From the NCBI GenBank assembly GCA_019635485.1, contig JAHBZL010000021.1, positions 1 through 64,000 on the forward strand: DNA of 64,000 nucleotides. The letters are read 5' to 3'. A program made the position numbers and the translations under genes. The notes under the pieces were generated by a model. The model saw only the letters and a program-made list of their open reading frames with translations. It did no database searches and was not told the origin of the DNA. Source of the DNA: Piscinibacter sp. GTDB lineage: Bacteria > Pseudomonadota > Gammaproteobacteria > Burkholderiales > Burkholderiaceae_C. This document shows, piece by piece, positions 34,068-46,192 of this stretch (its first letter is position 1; each line of letters starts with the position of its first letter).

Positions 34068-35576
34068 TCAGTCGGCGTCCTGGAAGGCCTCCTCGCGCTT
34101 GCTCTTGATCGACGGCAGCATCACCACCACGATCATCAGCAGCGAGGCCACCAGCAGGCCGGCCGACAGCGGGCGGGTCAGGAAGGTGCTCCAGTCGCCG
34201 CGCGACAGCAGCAGCGCGCGGCGCAGGTTCTCTTCCATCATCGGGCCGAGGATGAAGCCCAGCAGCAGCGGCGCCGGCTCGCAGCGCAGCTTGTAGAAGA
34301 TGTAGCCCACGATGCCGAAGCCGGCCGCCATGTAGACGTCGAAGTTGTTGTTGTTCAGCGTGTACAGGCCGATGCAGCAGAACACCATGATGGCCGGGAA
34401 CAGGAAGCGGTACGGCACCGTCAGCAGCTTGATCCAGATGCCGATCAGCGGCAGGTTCAGGATCACCAGCATCGCGTTGCCGACCCACATCGACGCGATC
34501 AGGCCCCAGAACAGCTGCGGGTTGCTGGTCATCACCTGCGGGCCGGGCTGGATGCCCTTGATCGTCATCGCGCCGACCATCAGCGCCATCACCGCGTTGG
34601 GCGGGATGCCGAGCGTGAGCATCGGGATGAACGAGGTCTGCGCCCCCGCGTTGTTGGCCGACTCGGGGCCGGCCACGCCGCGGATGTCGCCCTTGCCGAA
34701 GCGGCCGCTGGACCCGGCCACCTTCTTCTCGACGGTGTAGGACGCGAACGAGGACAGCAGCGCCCCGCCGCCCGGCAGCACGCCGAGGATCGAGCCGAGC
34801 GCCGTGCCGCGCAGCACGGCCGGCCAGGCGTCCTTGAAGTCCTGCCTGGTCGGCCACAGGCCCTTCACGTCCTTCGTGAAGACCTCGCGGTGCTCGGCCG
34901 GCATGCCGAGGTTCGCGATGATCTCGCCGAAACCGAACACGCCCATCGCGATGGCGACGAAGCCGATGCCATCGGTCAGCTCGGGGATGTCGAAGCTGTA
35001 GCGCGGCGTGCCCGAGATCACGTCGGTGTTGATCTGGCCGAGCAGCAGCCCGAGCAGGATCATCGCGATCGCCTTGACCAGCGAGCCCGACGCCAGCACC
35101 ACGGCGCCGATCAGGCCCAGCACCATCAGCGAGAAGTACTCGGCCGGGCCGAACTTGAAGGCCAGTTCGGTCAGCGGCGGCGCGAACGCGGCGATCACGA
35201 TCGTGCCGACACAGCCGGCGAAGAACGAGCCCAGACCCGCCGCGGCGAGTGCCGGCCCGGCGCGGCCCTGCCGGGCCATCTGGTAGCCGTCGATCGCGGT
35301 CACCACCGAGCTCGACTCGCCCGGCACGTTGATCAGGATGGCCGTGGTCGAGCCGCCGTACTGCGCGCCGTAGTAGATGCCGGCCAGCATGATCAGCGCG
35401 GGCGTGGCATCCAGCGCGTAGATCGAGGGCAGCAGCATCGCGATCGTCGCCACCGGTCCGAGGCCCGGCAGCACGCCGATCAGCGTGCCGAGAATGCAGC
35501 CGCCGAGCGCATAGAGCAGGTTCTGGAAGGTGAACGCGACACCGAAGCCGAGCGAAAGGTTCTGCAGCAGTTCCAT
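34068..35576 (-). CDS. tctA: Tripartite tricarboxylate transporter, large permease TctA
   Basis: A 502-aa inner-membrane protein with about twelve hydrophobic segments. It carries the two TctA family signatures: GTLIGVLPGLGPVATIAMLL with AGIYYGAQYGGSTTAILINV, and a second repeat LGSILGVLPGGGALLSSFASY with GPESANNAGAQTSFIPMLTL. With TctB and a periplasmic TctC (Bug family) it imports carboxylates such as citrate using the ion gradient. TctB precedes it by ten bases. No TctC gene is present, so the binding protein must be supplied from elsewhere. Confidence 0.95.
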   Translation of the reverse strand: MELLQNLSLGFGVAFTFQNLLYALGGCILGTLIGVLPGLGPVATIAMLLPSIYALDATPALIMLAGIYYGAQYGGSTTAILINVPGESSSVVTAIDGYQMARQGRAGPALAAAGLGSFFAGCVGTIVIAAFAPPLTELAFKFGPAEYFSLMVLGLIGAVVLASGSLVKAIAMILLGLLLGQINTDVISGTPRYSFDIPELTDGIGFVAIAMGVFGFGEIIANLGMPAEHREVFTKDVKGLWPTRQDFKDAWPAVLRGTALGSILGVLPGGGALLSSFASYTVEKKVAGSSGRFGKGDIRGVAGPESANNAGAQTSFIPMLTLGIPPNAVMALMVGAMTIKGIQPGPQVMTSNPQLFWGLIASMWVGNAMLVILNLPLIGIWIKLLTVPYRFLFPAIMVFCCIGLYTLNNNNFDVYMAAGFGIVGYIFYKLRCEPAPLLLGFILGPMMEENLRRALLLSRGDWSTFLTRPLSAGLLVASLLMIVVVMLPSIKSKREEAFQDAD

Positions 35577-35586
35577 CGTGTGCCCC

Positions 35587-36048
35587 TCAACCCATGAACC
35601 AGGGCAGGAGCGGAATCGTGAGGTTCAGCCCGTAGATGAAGACCGCCCAGCTGCCGACCGTCAGGATGGCGGCATTCGCCAGCGCTTCGCCCCAGTGGAA
35701 CTCGTCGCCTGCGAGCGCCGAGGTCACCACCAGGACCGGCAAGGTGATGAACATGCCCAGGTGGGGCAGCAAGGCGCCGAACAGCGCCACCGAGCCGACG
35801 ATGATCAGCAGCGGACGCCACGCGGCCTTTCCGATCGGCTCGCCGTCGGCGGTCTCGATGGTCAGCGCCTTGAACAGCACCAGCGCGCCGAGCACGGCCA
35901 GCAGCAGGCCGAGCCCGAACGGGAAGTAGCCGGGGCCGGGCCGCGCGGACTGACCGAAGCTGTAGTTCGTGGCGCCCCAGGCGAAGCCGAGGCCGACGAC
36001 GACGAACATCAGGCCCGACCAGAAGTCGCGCTGACTCTTGATCTTCAC
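35587..36048 (-). CDS. tctB: Tripartite tricarboxylate transporter, small subunit TctB
   Basis: A 153-aa membrane protein with four hydrophobic helices, the standard TctB layout (SGLMFVVVGLGFAWGATNYS opening and GPGYFPFGLGLLLAVLGALV motif). It starts at GTG 36048 with GAGGAGA before it. It stabilises or couples TctA. The upstream 93 bases separate it from the GspE-like gene and contain a TAGAAT (36083-36088, minus strand), a possible -10. Confidence 0.92.
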   Translation of the reverse strand: MKIKSQRDFWSGLMFVVVGLGFAWGATNYSFGQSARPGPGYFPFGLGLLLAVLGALVLFKALTIETADGEPIGKAAWRPLLIIVGSVALFGALLPHLGMFITLPVLVVTSALAGDEFHWGEALANAAILTVGSWAVFIYGLNLTIPLLPWFMG

Positions 36049-36141
36049 GGGGGTCTCCTCGCAGTGACTTTGTTGGCGACCGATTCTAGGCAGCCATCCC
36101 CCCAGAGGCCGTGTGGTTTACACGTAGCGCATTCGTCGCGC

Positions 36142-37928
<1,787 letters not shown>

Positions 37929-37932
<4 letters not shown>

Positions 37933-38690
37933 GCGGTGGGCGGAAGTGGCAGCGCGCGGATCATGCGAACCCATTTTCGCGCCGGCAGGCCGTAGCGGGT
38001 GTCGATCTGTTGCGCCCGCAGCACGAGTTCGTCACGGTCCGGAACCCGCCCGTGCTTGACGGCGGCGACCACGGTGTTGCCTTCGCGCGTGGGCTGCAGC
38101 GAGACCACGCTGCCACCCGCGAAGGCCGCAGCGATGCGCGCCGCGCTGCGTTCGAAGCGGGCGTCGCGGCCGAACAGGTTCACCGCCAGCACGCCCTCGT
38201 CGGCGAGCAGCCGCGCGCAGAGGCGATAGAAGTCCTCGCCGTCGAGCACCGGCGCCGCCGCCTCGTGGTCGTACAGGTCCACGCACAGCACGTCCGCCGA
38301 ACCCGGTGGCGCGTCCTCCAGGTAGCGCTGCGCATCCTGGCAGCGCACGGCGAGGCGCGGGCCGTCGTCGGGCAGCCGGAAATAGGCGCGGCAGACGCCG
38401 ATCACGGTCGGATTGATCTCGACCGCGGTGCACTTCATCTTCATCACGCCGTGGCAGAAGCGCGTGATCGTGCCGGCCCCGAGGCCGAGCTGCACCGCGT
38501 GGCCGCGCGCCACCGCGTCCGCCGGCCGCAGCAGGGTCCAGGCCATCATGCGCTGCACGTACTCGAGTTCGATGCGCGCGGGCGTGCGCAGCCGCATCGC
38601 GCCCTGCACCCAGGGCGTGCCGAGGTGCAGGTAGCGCACGCCGTCGTGTTCCGAGACCGTGGCCGGGGCGAGCACCGGGGCTTTCTTCAT
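37929..38690 (-). CDS. Spermidine-synthase-like methyltransferase-fold protein
   Basis: A 253-aa class-I methyltransferase-fold protein. It has the nucleoside-binding glycine-rich motif QLGLGAGTITRFCH, the acidic AVEINPTVIGVCRAYF, and VDLYDHEAAAPVL, as in polyamine synthases. The N-terminal tetramer domain of true spermidine synthases is short or absent, so catalysis of aminopropyl transfer is uncertain. It is translationally coupled to the GspE-like ATPase downstream and to a DNA glycosylase gene upstream (both four-base overlaps). Confidence 0.8.
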
Positions 38691-39184
38691 GCCAGGCCGT
38701 GCGCCGCGAACGCCGCGCGCCAGGCGGCGAGCTTGCGCTCGAAGCTCCAGCTCGCGTTGGCCGGGCTGGTCGACGGCAGACGCAGCACCGGCAGCCCGAG
38801 CGTGCGGGTGAGCGCCATGACGCGTGCCGATTCGCCGCCGTTGTGCACGATCGCCTGCAGACCCGGCGCACGCCGGCGCAGCCCGGCGAGGTCATTGAGC
38901 TCCGCGTCCTCGATCGCGCTGTCCAGGCTGCCCTCGCGGCGGCAGCTCGCATACACGTCCCAGATGCCCAGGCCGTGCCTGCGCACCTCGGCCAGCCGCG
39001 CGCGGTACGACAGCGCCGGCAGGTCCACGCCCCACAGCGCCGACAGGATGGCCCAGAACTGGTTGCGCGGGTGCGCGTAGTACTGCCCCGCCTGCAGCGA
39101 GGCGACCCCGGGGAAGCTGCCGAGCACGAGCAGCCGCGTGCGGCGGGCCAGCACCGGCGGCAGGCCGTGCAGCCGCTCAGACAT
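38687..39184 (-). CDS. DNA-deoxyinosine/uracil-type glycosylase (MUG/HDG-like)
   Basis: A 165-aa uracil-DNA-glycosylase-fold protein. The active-site region LGSFPGVASLQAGQYYAHPR followed by NQFW, and the C-terminal LPSTSPANASW, match the hypoxanthine/deoxyinosine glycosylase branch of the UDG superfamily. It removes deaminated bases such as hypoxanthine or uracil from DNA. Start ATG 39184 is chosen because it lies in an eight-base overlap with the TatD gene; a start 24 bases earlier would add MRHCPRSR. Substrate range is inferred only from family. Confidence 0.82.
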   Translation of the reverse strand: MSERLHGLPPVLARRTRLLVLGSFPGVASLQAGQYYAHPRNQFWAILSALWGVDLPALSYRARLAEVRRHGLGIWDVYASCRREGSLDSAIEDAELNDLAGLRRRAPGLQAIVHNGGESARVMALTRTLGLPVLRLPSTSPANASWSFERKLAAWRAAFAAHGLA

Positions 39185-39998
39185 GCGCGAGCGCGGGCAG
39201 TGCCGCACGGGCGTTCGCCTCGTTCGCCGCGGCCAGCGTCGTTGCGCTCAGTCCGCGCAGCGCCGCCAGTTCGGCCGCGATGCGCGGCAGCTCGGCCGGC
39301 TCGTTGCGCGCACGGGCGCCGGCCGCCCGTTCGGCGGCGGTGCGGTACAGCCAGTGCGGCGGAATGTCCGGCGCGTCCGTCTCGAGCACGATCGCCTCGA
39401 GTGGCAGCTCGGCGGCCAGCTGGCGGATCTGCAGCGCGCGGTCGAAGGTCAGCGCCCCCCCGAAGCCGAGCTTCAGGCCCAGGTCGACAAAGGCACGGGC
39501 CTGCTGCAGGCTGCCGTTGAAGGCATGGGCGATGCCGCCGCGCACCGGCAGGCGGCGCAACTGCTTGAGCAGTGCGTCGGCCGAGCGCCGCACATGCAGG
39601 ATCACCGGCAGGTCGAAGCGCCGCGCCAGGCGCAGCTGCTCCACGTAGCACTGCTCCTGCCGCTCGCGGTCCCGATCCGGGACGAAGTGGTCCAGCCCGA
39701 TCTCCCCGACGGCCAGCAGACGCGGGTCGTCGCGGTGCGCCTGCAGGGCCGCCTCGAGACGCTGCAGCGCGTCGGCGCCGGCGCGCTCGACATACAGCGG
39801 GTGGATGCCCAGCGCGTAGCCGAAGCCGTGCCGGTGCGCCAGCAGCCGCACGGCGTCGAAGTTGGCCGGCTCGACGGCCGGCAGGACCATCCGCTCGACC
39901 CCGGCCGAGCGGGCTCGCGCGACGACCGCCTCCCGGTCGTCCGTGAACTCCGGCGCATCGAGGTGGCAATGGGTGTCGATCCACATGGCACGGATCAT
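39177..39998 (-). CDS. TatD-family metal-dependent deoxyribonuclease
   Basis: A 273-aa TIM-barrel hydrolase. Metal ligands are visible: DTHCHLD at the start, Glu in AVGEIGLD, His in ILHVRRS, His in GIAHAFNGS and Asp in LETDAPDIP. It is of the YjjV/TatD type, acting as a 3'-5' exonuclease or in RNA and DNA quality control. Start 39998 has a GAGG just ahead; ATG 39986 (MWIDTHCHLD) is also credible. It heads an overlapping minus-strand operon: tatD, glycosylase, spermidine-synthase-like, GspE-like. Confidence 0.9.
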   Translation of the reverse strand: MIRAMWIDTHCHLDAPEFTDDREAVVARARSAGVERMVLPAVEPANFDAVRLLAHRHGFGYALGIHPLYVERAGADALQRLEAALQAHRDDPRLLAVGEIGLDHFVPDRDRERQEQCYVEQLRLARRFDLPVILHVRRSADALLKQLRRLPVRGGIAHAFNGSLQQARAFVDLGLKLGFGGALTFDRALQIRQLAAELPLEAIVLETDAPDIPPHWLYRTAAERAAGARARNEPAELPRIAAELAALRGLSATTLAAANEANARAALPALAHV

Positions 39999-40059
39999 GC
40001 CTCGACTGTGACAGGTCTTGCCCGACGTGCTACCTTCGGGGCGCTTACCGGAGCCGCGT

Positions 40060-41097
40060 ATGAAGAAGGCACCGCTTTACAGCCGATCACGCCGGCCCGG
40101 CGTGCCGGAGGCCCTGCCCGACGCGGCCGACGGGGCGGTCCCGGAGCCGCCTGCCGCGGCGACGCCAGGCCGTTGGGCGCGCCTGCGCCAGGCGGCCGGG
40201 CGGCACGAGCGCCGGCTGTGGATGGTCGCGCTGGTGCTGCTCGTGGCGCTCGGCTGGGCCTGGCGCAGCGGTCCGGCGGTGCGCGCCCCGCTGACCTTCG
40301 AGCAGATCGACCACCTGGTGCGCCAGTCGATCGAGGAAAAGCCGCTGACTTCGGCCGCCGCGCGCGCCTACGGGAAGGTGATTCCCTCGGTGGTGCGGGT
40401 CGTCGGCTACGCGCGCGATGACGACGATGACGAGCGTCCGAACGCGAAGGGCCGCAAGGAGCCCGCGCCGAAGGCCGACACCGGCAAGGACGGCGCGAAG
40501 GCTCCGAAGGACGCTGGCAAGGACTCCGGCAAGGACGCCGCGAAAGAGCCGGAAATGAAGGAGCGCGGCGTCGGCACCGGCGTCGTGATCATCGACAACG
40601 GCACCATCCTGACCAACCTGCACGTCGTGCTGGGGGCCGACAAGGTCAAGGTGACCTTCCACGACGGCCTGGAATCGGACGCGCGCCTCGTCAGCGTGAT
40701 GCCGGAGCACGACCTCGCGGTGCTCAGCGCCCGCCGCATCCCGGACGATCTCGCCGCGGCAACGATGCGCGGCACCGGCGACCTGAACCCCGGCGACCGG
40801 GTGCTCGCGATCGGCTTCCCGTTCGGCATCGGACCCTCGGCGTCGGAAGGCGTCGTTTCGGGCCTGAAGCGCGAGTTCCGCTCGCCCGAGGGCGACCGGC
40901 TGCTCACCAACCTGATCCAGTTCGACGCGGCGGCCAACCCGGGCAATTCGGGCGGGCCGCTGGTCACCATGGAAGGCGAGGTGGTCGGCATCGTCACCGC
41001 GATCCTCAACCCGACCAAACAGCGCGTCTTCGTCGGCATCGGCTTCGCCGTGCCGATCGAGAACGCCGCCGCCGGCGCCGGCATGCCGCCGTTCTAG
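40060..41097 (+). CDS. Membrane-anchored trypsin-like serine protease (S1C/HtrA-like) with Lys/Asp-rich loop and no PDZ domain
   Basis: A 345-aa protease. One transmembrane helix (about 50-66) places the catalytic domain in the periplasm. The catalytic triad is His188 (TNLHVV), Asp218 (EHDLAVL) and Ser297 (NPGNSGGPLV). A strongly charged low-complexity stretch fills residues about 118-168 (repeats of KD, GKD and AK). It sits where DegP has its LA loop, between the first two strands. The protein ends right after the protease fold, with no PDZ domain. It starts a likely operon with MoxR, ten bases downstream, so it may act in envelope stress or maturation with that system. Confidence 0.88.
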   Translation: MKKAPLYSRSRRPGVPEALPDAADGAVPEPPAAATPGRWARLRQAAGRHERRLWMVALVLLVALGWAWRSGPAVRAPLTFEQIDHLVRQSIEEKPLTSAAARAYGKVIPSVVRVVGYARDDDDDERPNAKGRKEPAPKADTGKDGAKAPKDAGKDSGKDAAKEPEMKERGVGTGVVIIDNGTILTNLHVVLGADKVKVTFHDGLESDARLVSVMPEHDLAVLSARRIPDDLAAATMRGTGDLNPGDRVLAIGFPFGIGPSASEGVVSGLKREFRSPEGDRLLTNLIQFDAAANPGNSGGPLVTMEGEVVGIVTAILNPTKQRVFVGIGFAVPIENAAAGAGMPPF

Positions 41098-41106
41098 GAC
41101 CACCGC

Positions 41107-42117
41107 ATGGAAAACAATCAGGGCGCCGAGGCCTCCACGCTGATGGAGCGCATCCTCTACGAGGTCAAGCGCGTCGTCGTCGGGCAGGACCACTTCCTCG
41201 AGCGCGTGATGGTCGCGATGCTCGCCAACGGGCACCTGCTGGTCGAGGGCGTGCCCGGACTGGCGAAGACGCTGACGGTCAAGACGCTCGCGCAGACGCT
41301 GCGCGGCAGCTTCAAGCGCATCCAGTTCACCCCCGACCTGGTGCCGGCGGATCTGGTCGGCACGCGCATCTACAGCCCCAAGACCGGCGAGTTCGACACC
41401 TCGCTCGGGCCCGTCTTCACGCACCTGCTGCTGGCCGACGAGATCAACCGCGCCCCGGCCAAGGTGCAGAGTGCGCTGCTCGAGGTCATGCAGGAACGCC
41501 AGGTGACGATCGCCGGCACCACGCACAAGGTGCCCGAACCGTTCCTCGTGATGGCGACGCAGAATCCGATCGAGACCGAGGGCACCTACCCGCTGCCGGA
41601 GGCGCAGGTCGACCGCTTCATGATGAAGGTGCTGGTCGACTACCCCAGCGAGGAGGAGGAGTTCGTCATCGCCCAGCGCGTCACCGGCGCGCCCACGCAG
41701 GTGCAGGCGGTCGCGAGCATGGGGCAGCTGGTCGAGCTGCAGCAGGAGTGCCGCAAGGTCTACGTCGACCCCTCGCTGGTGCAGTACGCCGTCAAGCTGG
41801 TCAGCGCGACGCGCCGGCCCGAGAAGTACGACCTGGCCGATATCGCCAAGTACCTGACCTTCGGCGCCAGCCCGCGCGCGACCATCGGCCTGATCGAAGG
41901 GGCCCGGGCGCTCGCCTTCATGCGCGGCCGCAGCTATGCGCTGCCGGAGGACATGACCGGCCTGGTCGGCGACGTGCTGCGCCACCGCCTGGTGCTCAGC
42001 TACGAGGCCCTGTCCGACGGCCTGGACGCCGATCAGGTGATCGCCCGGGTCATGAAGAAGATCGCCGTGCCCGACAAGCCGCTCGCGCCCCATGGACAAG
42101 GTGCCGGCAAGAGCTGA
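41107..42117 (+). CDS. MoxR-family AAA+ ATPase
   Basis: A 336-aa AAA+ chaperone-like ATPase. Walker A is GVPGLAKTLTVKT (near 45), Walker B LLLADEINRAP, sensor 1 MATQNPIETEG, and a C-terminal lid domain follows. MoxR proteins work with VWA-domain partners to activate or assemble enzyme complexes. The DUF58 gene starts 26 bases before its stop and the VWA gene follows, the classical MoxR–DUF58–VWA order. A protease gene precedes it. Confidence 0.93.
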   Translation: MENNQGAEASTLMERILYEVKRVVVGQDHFLERVMVAMLANGHLLVEGVPGLAKTLTVKTLAQTLRGSFKRIQFTPDLVPADLVGTRIYSPKTGEFDTSLGPVFTHLLLADEINRAPAKVQSALLEVMQERQVTIAGTTHKVPEPFLVMATQNPIETEGTYPLPEAQVDRFMMKVLVDYPSEEEEFVIAQRVTGAPTQVQAVASMGQLVELQQECRKVYVDPSLVQYAVKLVSATRRPEKYDLADIAKYLTFGASPRATIGLIEGARALAFMRGRSYALPEDMTGLVGDVLRHRLVLSYEALSDGLDADQVIARVMKKIAVPDKPLAPHGQGAGKS

Positions 42118-43063
42118 GGCCGCCGGGGTCGATGCCGAGGCGCTGCTGCGGCGCCTCGAATGGACCGTGATCCGCCGGCTTGACGGCCTGCTGCAGGGCG
42201 ACTACCGCACCCTGTGGCGCGGCGCCGGGCTCGACCTCGCCGATCTGCGTGAGTACCAGCACGGCGACGACGTGCGCCACATCGACTGGAACGTCACCGC
42301 GCGATTGCAGGTGCCGCATGTGCGGCAGTTCACCGAGGACCGCGAGGTTGCGGCCTGGTTCCTGGTCGACCTCAGCGCGAGCGTCGATTTCGGCTCGGAC
42401 GTGCGTGCCAAGCGCGGCGTGGCGCGCGAGTTCACGGCCGTGCTGGCGCGTCTGTTGACGCGCCACGGCAACCGCGTCGGCGCGCTGCTGTACGGCACCG
42501 AGGTCGACACGGTGATCCCGGCACGAGCCGGGCGCACCCACGTGCTGGACCTGCTGCAGCGCATGGCGCGTCGGCCGCTCGTGTCCGCGCCCGGGGCGAC
42601 CCAGCTGCGCGACCTGCTGCTCGCCGGGCAGCGCATCGTGAAGCGGCGCAGCACCGTGTTCGTCGTGTCCGACTTCATCAGCCCGCCGGGCTGGGAGGAG
42701 GCGCTGGCGCAGCTCGCGCGGCGCCACGACGTCACCGCGGTGCGTCTGTACGACCCGCTCGAGATGGACCTGCCGGACATCGGCCTGGTCACGATGCACG
42801 ACGCCGAGACCGGCGAGCAGCTGCTCGTGGACACGCACGACCCGGGCTTCCGCCGGCGCTTCGCGGCCGCCGCGCAGGCGCGCGAAACCGCGCTGCTCGA
42901 CGCACTGGCGCGGGCCGGCGTCGACACGCTCGAACTGGCCACCGACGATGACCTGCTCGACGCCATCCTGCGCTTCGCCGACCTGCGCCGCCAGCGCAGC
43001 CGACTGTCCAGCGGCGGCGGCGCTCCCACCCACCTCACCGAACTGAAGACGGCTTCGCGATGA
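42092..43063 (+). CDS. DUF58 domain protein
   Basis: A 323-aa protein of the MoxR-associated DUF58 family. The family core YQHGDDVRHIDWNVTARL (near 50-68) and a von Willebrand-like fold beginning WFLVDLSASVDFGS (near 90-103) are clear. It is predicted to be soluble, with no transmembrane helix. It probably links the MoxR ATPase to the membrane VWA protein. The gene overlaps moxR by 26 bases and the next gene by four. Confidence 0.92.
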   Translation: MDKVPARAEAAGVDAEALLRRLEWTVIRRLDGLLQGDYRTLWRGAGLDLADLREYQHGDDVRHIDWNVTARLQVPHVRQFTEDREVAAWFLVDLSASVDFGSDVRAKRGVAREFTAVLARLLTRHGNRVGALLYGTEVDTVIPARAGRTHVLDLLQRMARRPLVSAPGATQLRDLLLAGQRIVKRRSTVFVVSDFISPPGWEEALAQLARRHDVTAVRLYDPLEMDLPDIGLVTMHDAETGEQLLVDTHDPGFRRRFAAAAQARETALLDALARAGVDTLELATDDDLLDAILRFADLRRQRSRLSSGGGAPTHLTELKTASR

Positions 43064-44106
43064 AGAACCAGCTGCCGTTCAACGTCATCTGGCCCGACAT
43101 GCTGTGGCTGCTGCTCGCACTGCCGCTGCTCGTGCTGCTCTATGTCTGGCTGATGCGCCGCCGCAAGAAGGTGGCACTGCGCTACGCCAACCTCGCGCTG
43201 GTCAAGCAGGCGATGGGCCGCAGCGCCGCATGGCGGCGCCACGTGCCGCCGGCGCTGATGCTGCTGGCCATTGCCGCGCTGCTGCTGGCCACGGCGCGGC
43301 CGACCGCGGTGATCAGCCTGCCCTCGCAGCAGGAGACCATCGTGCTGGCGATGGACGTCTCCGGCAGCATGCGCGCCGCCGATGTGCAGCCGAACCGCCT
43401 GGTCGCCTCGCAGGAGGCGGCCAAGGCCTTCGTCGCCGAGTTGCCGCGCAGCGTGCGCGTCGCGGTCGTGCAGTTCGCCGGCACCGCAGCGGTGGTGCAG
43501 CCGCCGACGCACAGCCGCGAGGACGTCTACGCGGCGATCGACCGCTTCCAGCTGCAGCGTGGCACCGCCACCGGCAGCGGCATCGTGCTCTCGCTGGCCA
43601 CGCTGTTCCCCGATGCCGGCATCGACCTGTCGCAGATCACCGGCCAGCGCGCCATGCCGCCCGGCCCGAACGACAAGCCCAAGCCGGACTTCGTGCCGGT
43701 CGAGCCCGGCTCGTACGGTTCCGCCGCGATCATCATGCTCACCGACGGCCAGCGCACCACCGGGCCGGACCCGCTGGAGGCGGCCAAGATGGCGGCCGAC
43801 CGCGGCGTGCGCGTCTACACCGTCGGCATCGGCACCAAGGATGGCGAGACCATCGGCTTCGAGGGCTGGTCGATGCGCGTGCGCCTGGACGAGGACGCGC
43901 TGAAGGCGGTTGCGCAGCTGACCCGTGCCGACTACTTCTACGCCGGCACCGCCGAGGACCTGAAGAAGGTCTACCAGGGCCTCTCGACGCGCCTGGTGGT
44001 CGAGAAGAAGGAGACCGAGATCAGCGGCCTGATCGCCGCGCTGGGCGCGCTGCTGGTCGTGCTGTCGGCAGCGCTGTCGGTGGCCTGGTTCGGCCGCGTC
44101 GCGTAG
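43060..44106 (+). CDS. Membrane VWA-domain protein (BatA-like)
   Basis: A 348-aa protein with two N-terminal transmembrane helices (about 10-28 and 58-78) and a C-terminal one (about 322-345). The periplasm-facing VWA domain between them has the intact MIDAS motif MDVSGSMRA and the later Thr/Asp residues in MLTDGQRTTG. It is the third partner of the MoxR system, as in aerotolerance (Bat) operons. BatB, BatD and BatE-like genes are absent, so this is a minimal version. Confidence 0.9.
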   Translation: MKNQLPFNVIWPDMLWLLLALPLLVLLYVWLMRRRKKVALRYANLALVKQAMGRSAAWRRHVPPALMLLAIAALLLATARPTAVISLPSQQETIVLAMDVSGSMRAADVQPNRLVASQEAAKAFVAELPRSVRVAVVQFAGTAAVVQPPTHSREDVYAAIDRFQLQRGTATGSGIVLSLATLFPDAGIDLSQITGQRAMPPGPNDKPKPDFVPVEPGSYGSAAIIMLTDGQRTTGPDPLEAAKMAADRGVRVYTVGIGTKDGETIGFEGWSMRVRLDEDALKAVAQLTRADYFYAGTAEDLKKVYQGLSTRLVVEKKETEISGLIAALGALLVVLSAALSVAWFGRVA

Positions 44107-44112
44107 CGCGGC

Positions 44113-44827
<715 letters not shown>

Positions 44828-44835
<8 letters not shown>

Positions 44836-46084
44836 AGCGCAGCGCCTCCGCCGGTTGCACGCGGCTCGCGCGCCAGCTCGGGTACAGCGTCGCGACGAAC
44901 GCGAGCAGCAGCGAGATCAGCGCGATCGGCACGATGTCGCCGCTCTGCGGCTCGCTGGGCATGCGGCTGATCACGTAGATGCTGCCGGGCAGGAAGCTCA
45001 CGTTCAGCGCGCGCTCGATGGCCGGCACGATCACGTCGACGTTGAAGGCGATCAGCAGGCCGAGGAGCACGCCGACCAGCGTCCCGATCACGCCCGACGT
45101 CGCTCCCTGCACCATGAAGATGCCCATGATCGAGCGCGGGCTGGCGCCGATCGTGCGCAGGATCGCGATGTCGGCCTGCTTGTCGGTCACGGTCATCACC
45201 AGCGTCGAGACCAGGTTGAAGGCGGCCACCGCGACGATCAGCGTCAGGATGATGAACATCAGGCGCTTCTCGATCTGCACCGCGTCGAACCAGTTGCGGT
45301 TGGTGCGCGTCCAGTCGCGCACCAGCACCTTCGGGCCGAGCGCCTGGGCCAGCTCGGCGCCGACGCTGCGCGCCTCGTGCACGTTCTTCAGCCGCAGCTG
45401 CACACCGGTCGGGCCGGCGACGCGGAACAGCTTGCCGGCATCCTCCAGGTGCATCAGCGCCAGGCCGCTGTCGTATTCGTAATGCCCGGCCTCGAAGGTG
45501 CCGACGACGGTCAGCTGCTTCAGGCGCGGCAGCACGCCGGCCGGCGTGACCTGGCCGCCGGGCGCGATCAGGGTCACCTTGTCGCCCTCGCGCACGCCGA
45601 GCTGGCGCGCCAGTTCGGCGCCCAGCACGATGCCCCAGCTGCCCGGCGTCAGGCGCGCGAACACCGTTCCGCGCAGCTTCGCGGCCAGGTCCGTGACGGT
45701 CGCCTCGTCGACCGGCGAGATGCCGCGCACGACGGCGCCGCGCATCTCGTCGCCGCGAGCGATCAGCGCCTGCGTCGCAATGAAGGGCGCGGCGCCGATG
45801 ACCTGCGGGTTCTGGCGCGCCTTGGCCGCCGTGGCGCCCCAGTCGGGCAGCGCCGCGCCGGACGGCTCCAGCACCTCGATGTGCGCGATCACCGACAGCA
45901 TGCGGTCGCGCACCTCCTTCTGGAAGCCGTTCATCACCGACAGCACGATGATCAGCGCCGCCACGCCCAGCGCGATGCCGAGCATCGACACCGCCGAGAT
46001 GAAGGAGATGAATCCGTTGCGCCGTGCAGCCCGGCCCGCACGCGTGTAGCGCCAGCCGATCTGCAGCTCGTAGGGCCAGTTCAT
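44828..46084 (-). CDS. lolC: Lipoprotein-releasing ABC transporter permease LolC/LolE
   Basis: A 418-aa inner-membrane protein with four transmembrane helices: one N-terminal (about 25-50) and three C-terminal (about 270-400). A large periplasmic domain lies between. The family start [19 protein letters not shown] is clear. A single LolC/E gene beside lolD, as in many betaproteobacteria, may serve as homodimer. A TAGCAT (46094-46099, minus strand) ten bases upstream suggests a very short leader. Confidence 0.92.
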
Positions 46085-46192
46085 GGGGAGGCGATGCTAC
46101 AGGACGGGTGGAAGTCGCACCGGCGTGCAACCCCCTGACCACGGCGTCATCGACGAACGGGCGCATCGGCGACTACCGGGAGAATGGCGGAC

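Noticed and set aside
40400..40570. Sequencing error or tandem DNA repeat in the protease gene
   Set aside because: The Lys/Asp-rich stretch keeps frame, has varied codons rather than a repeated DNA unit, and lies where HtrA proteases often carry a flexible loop.
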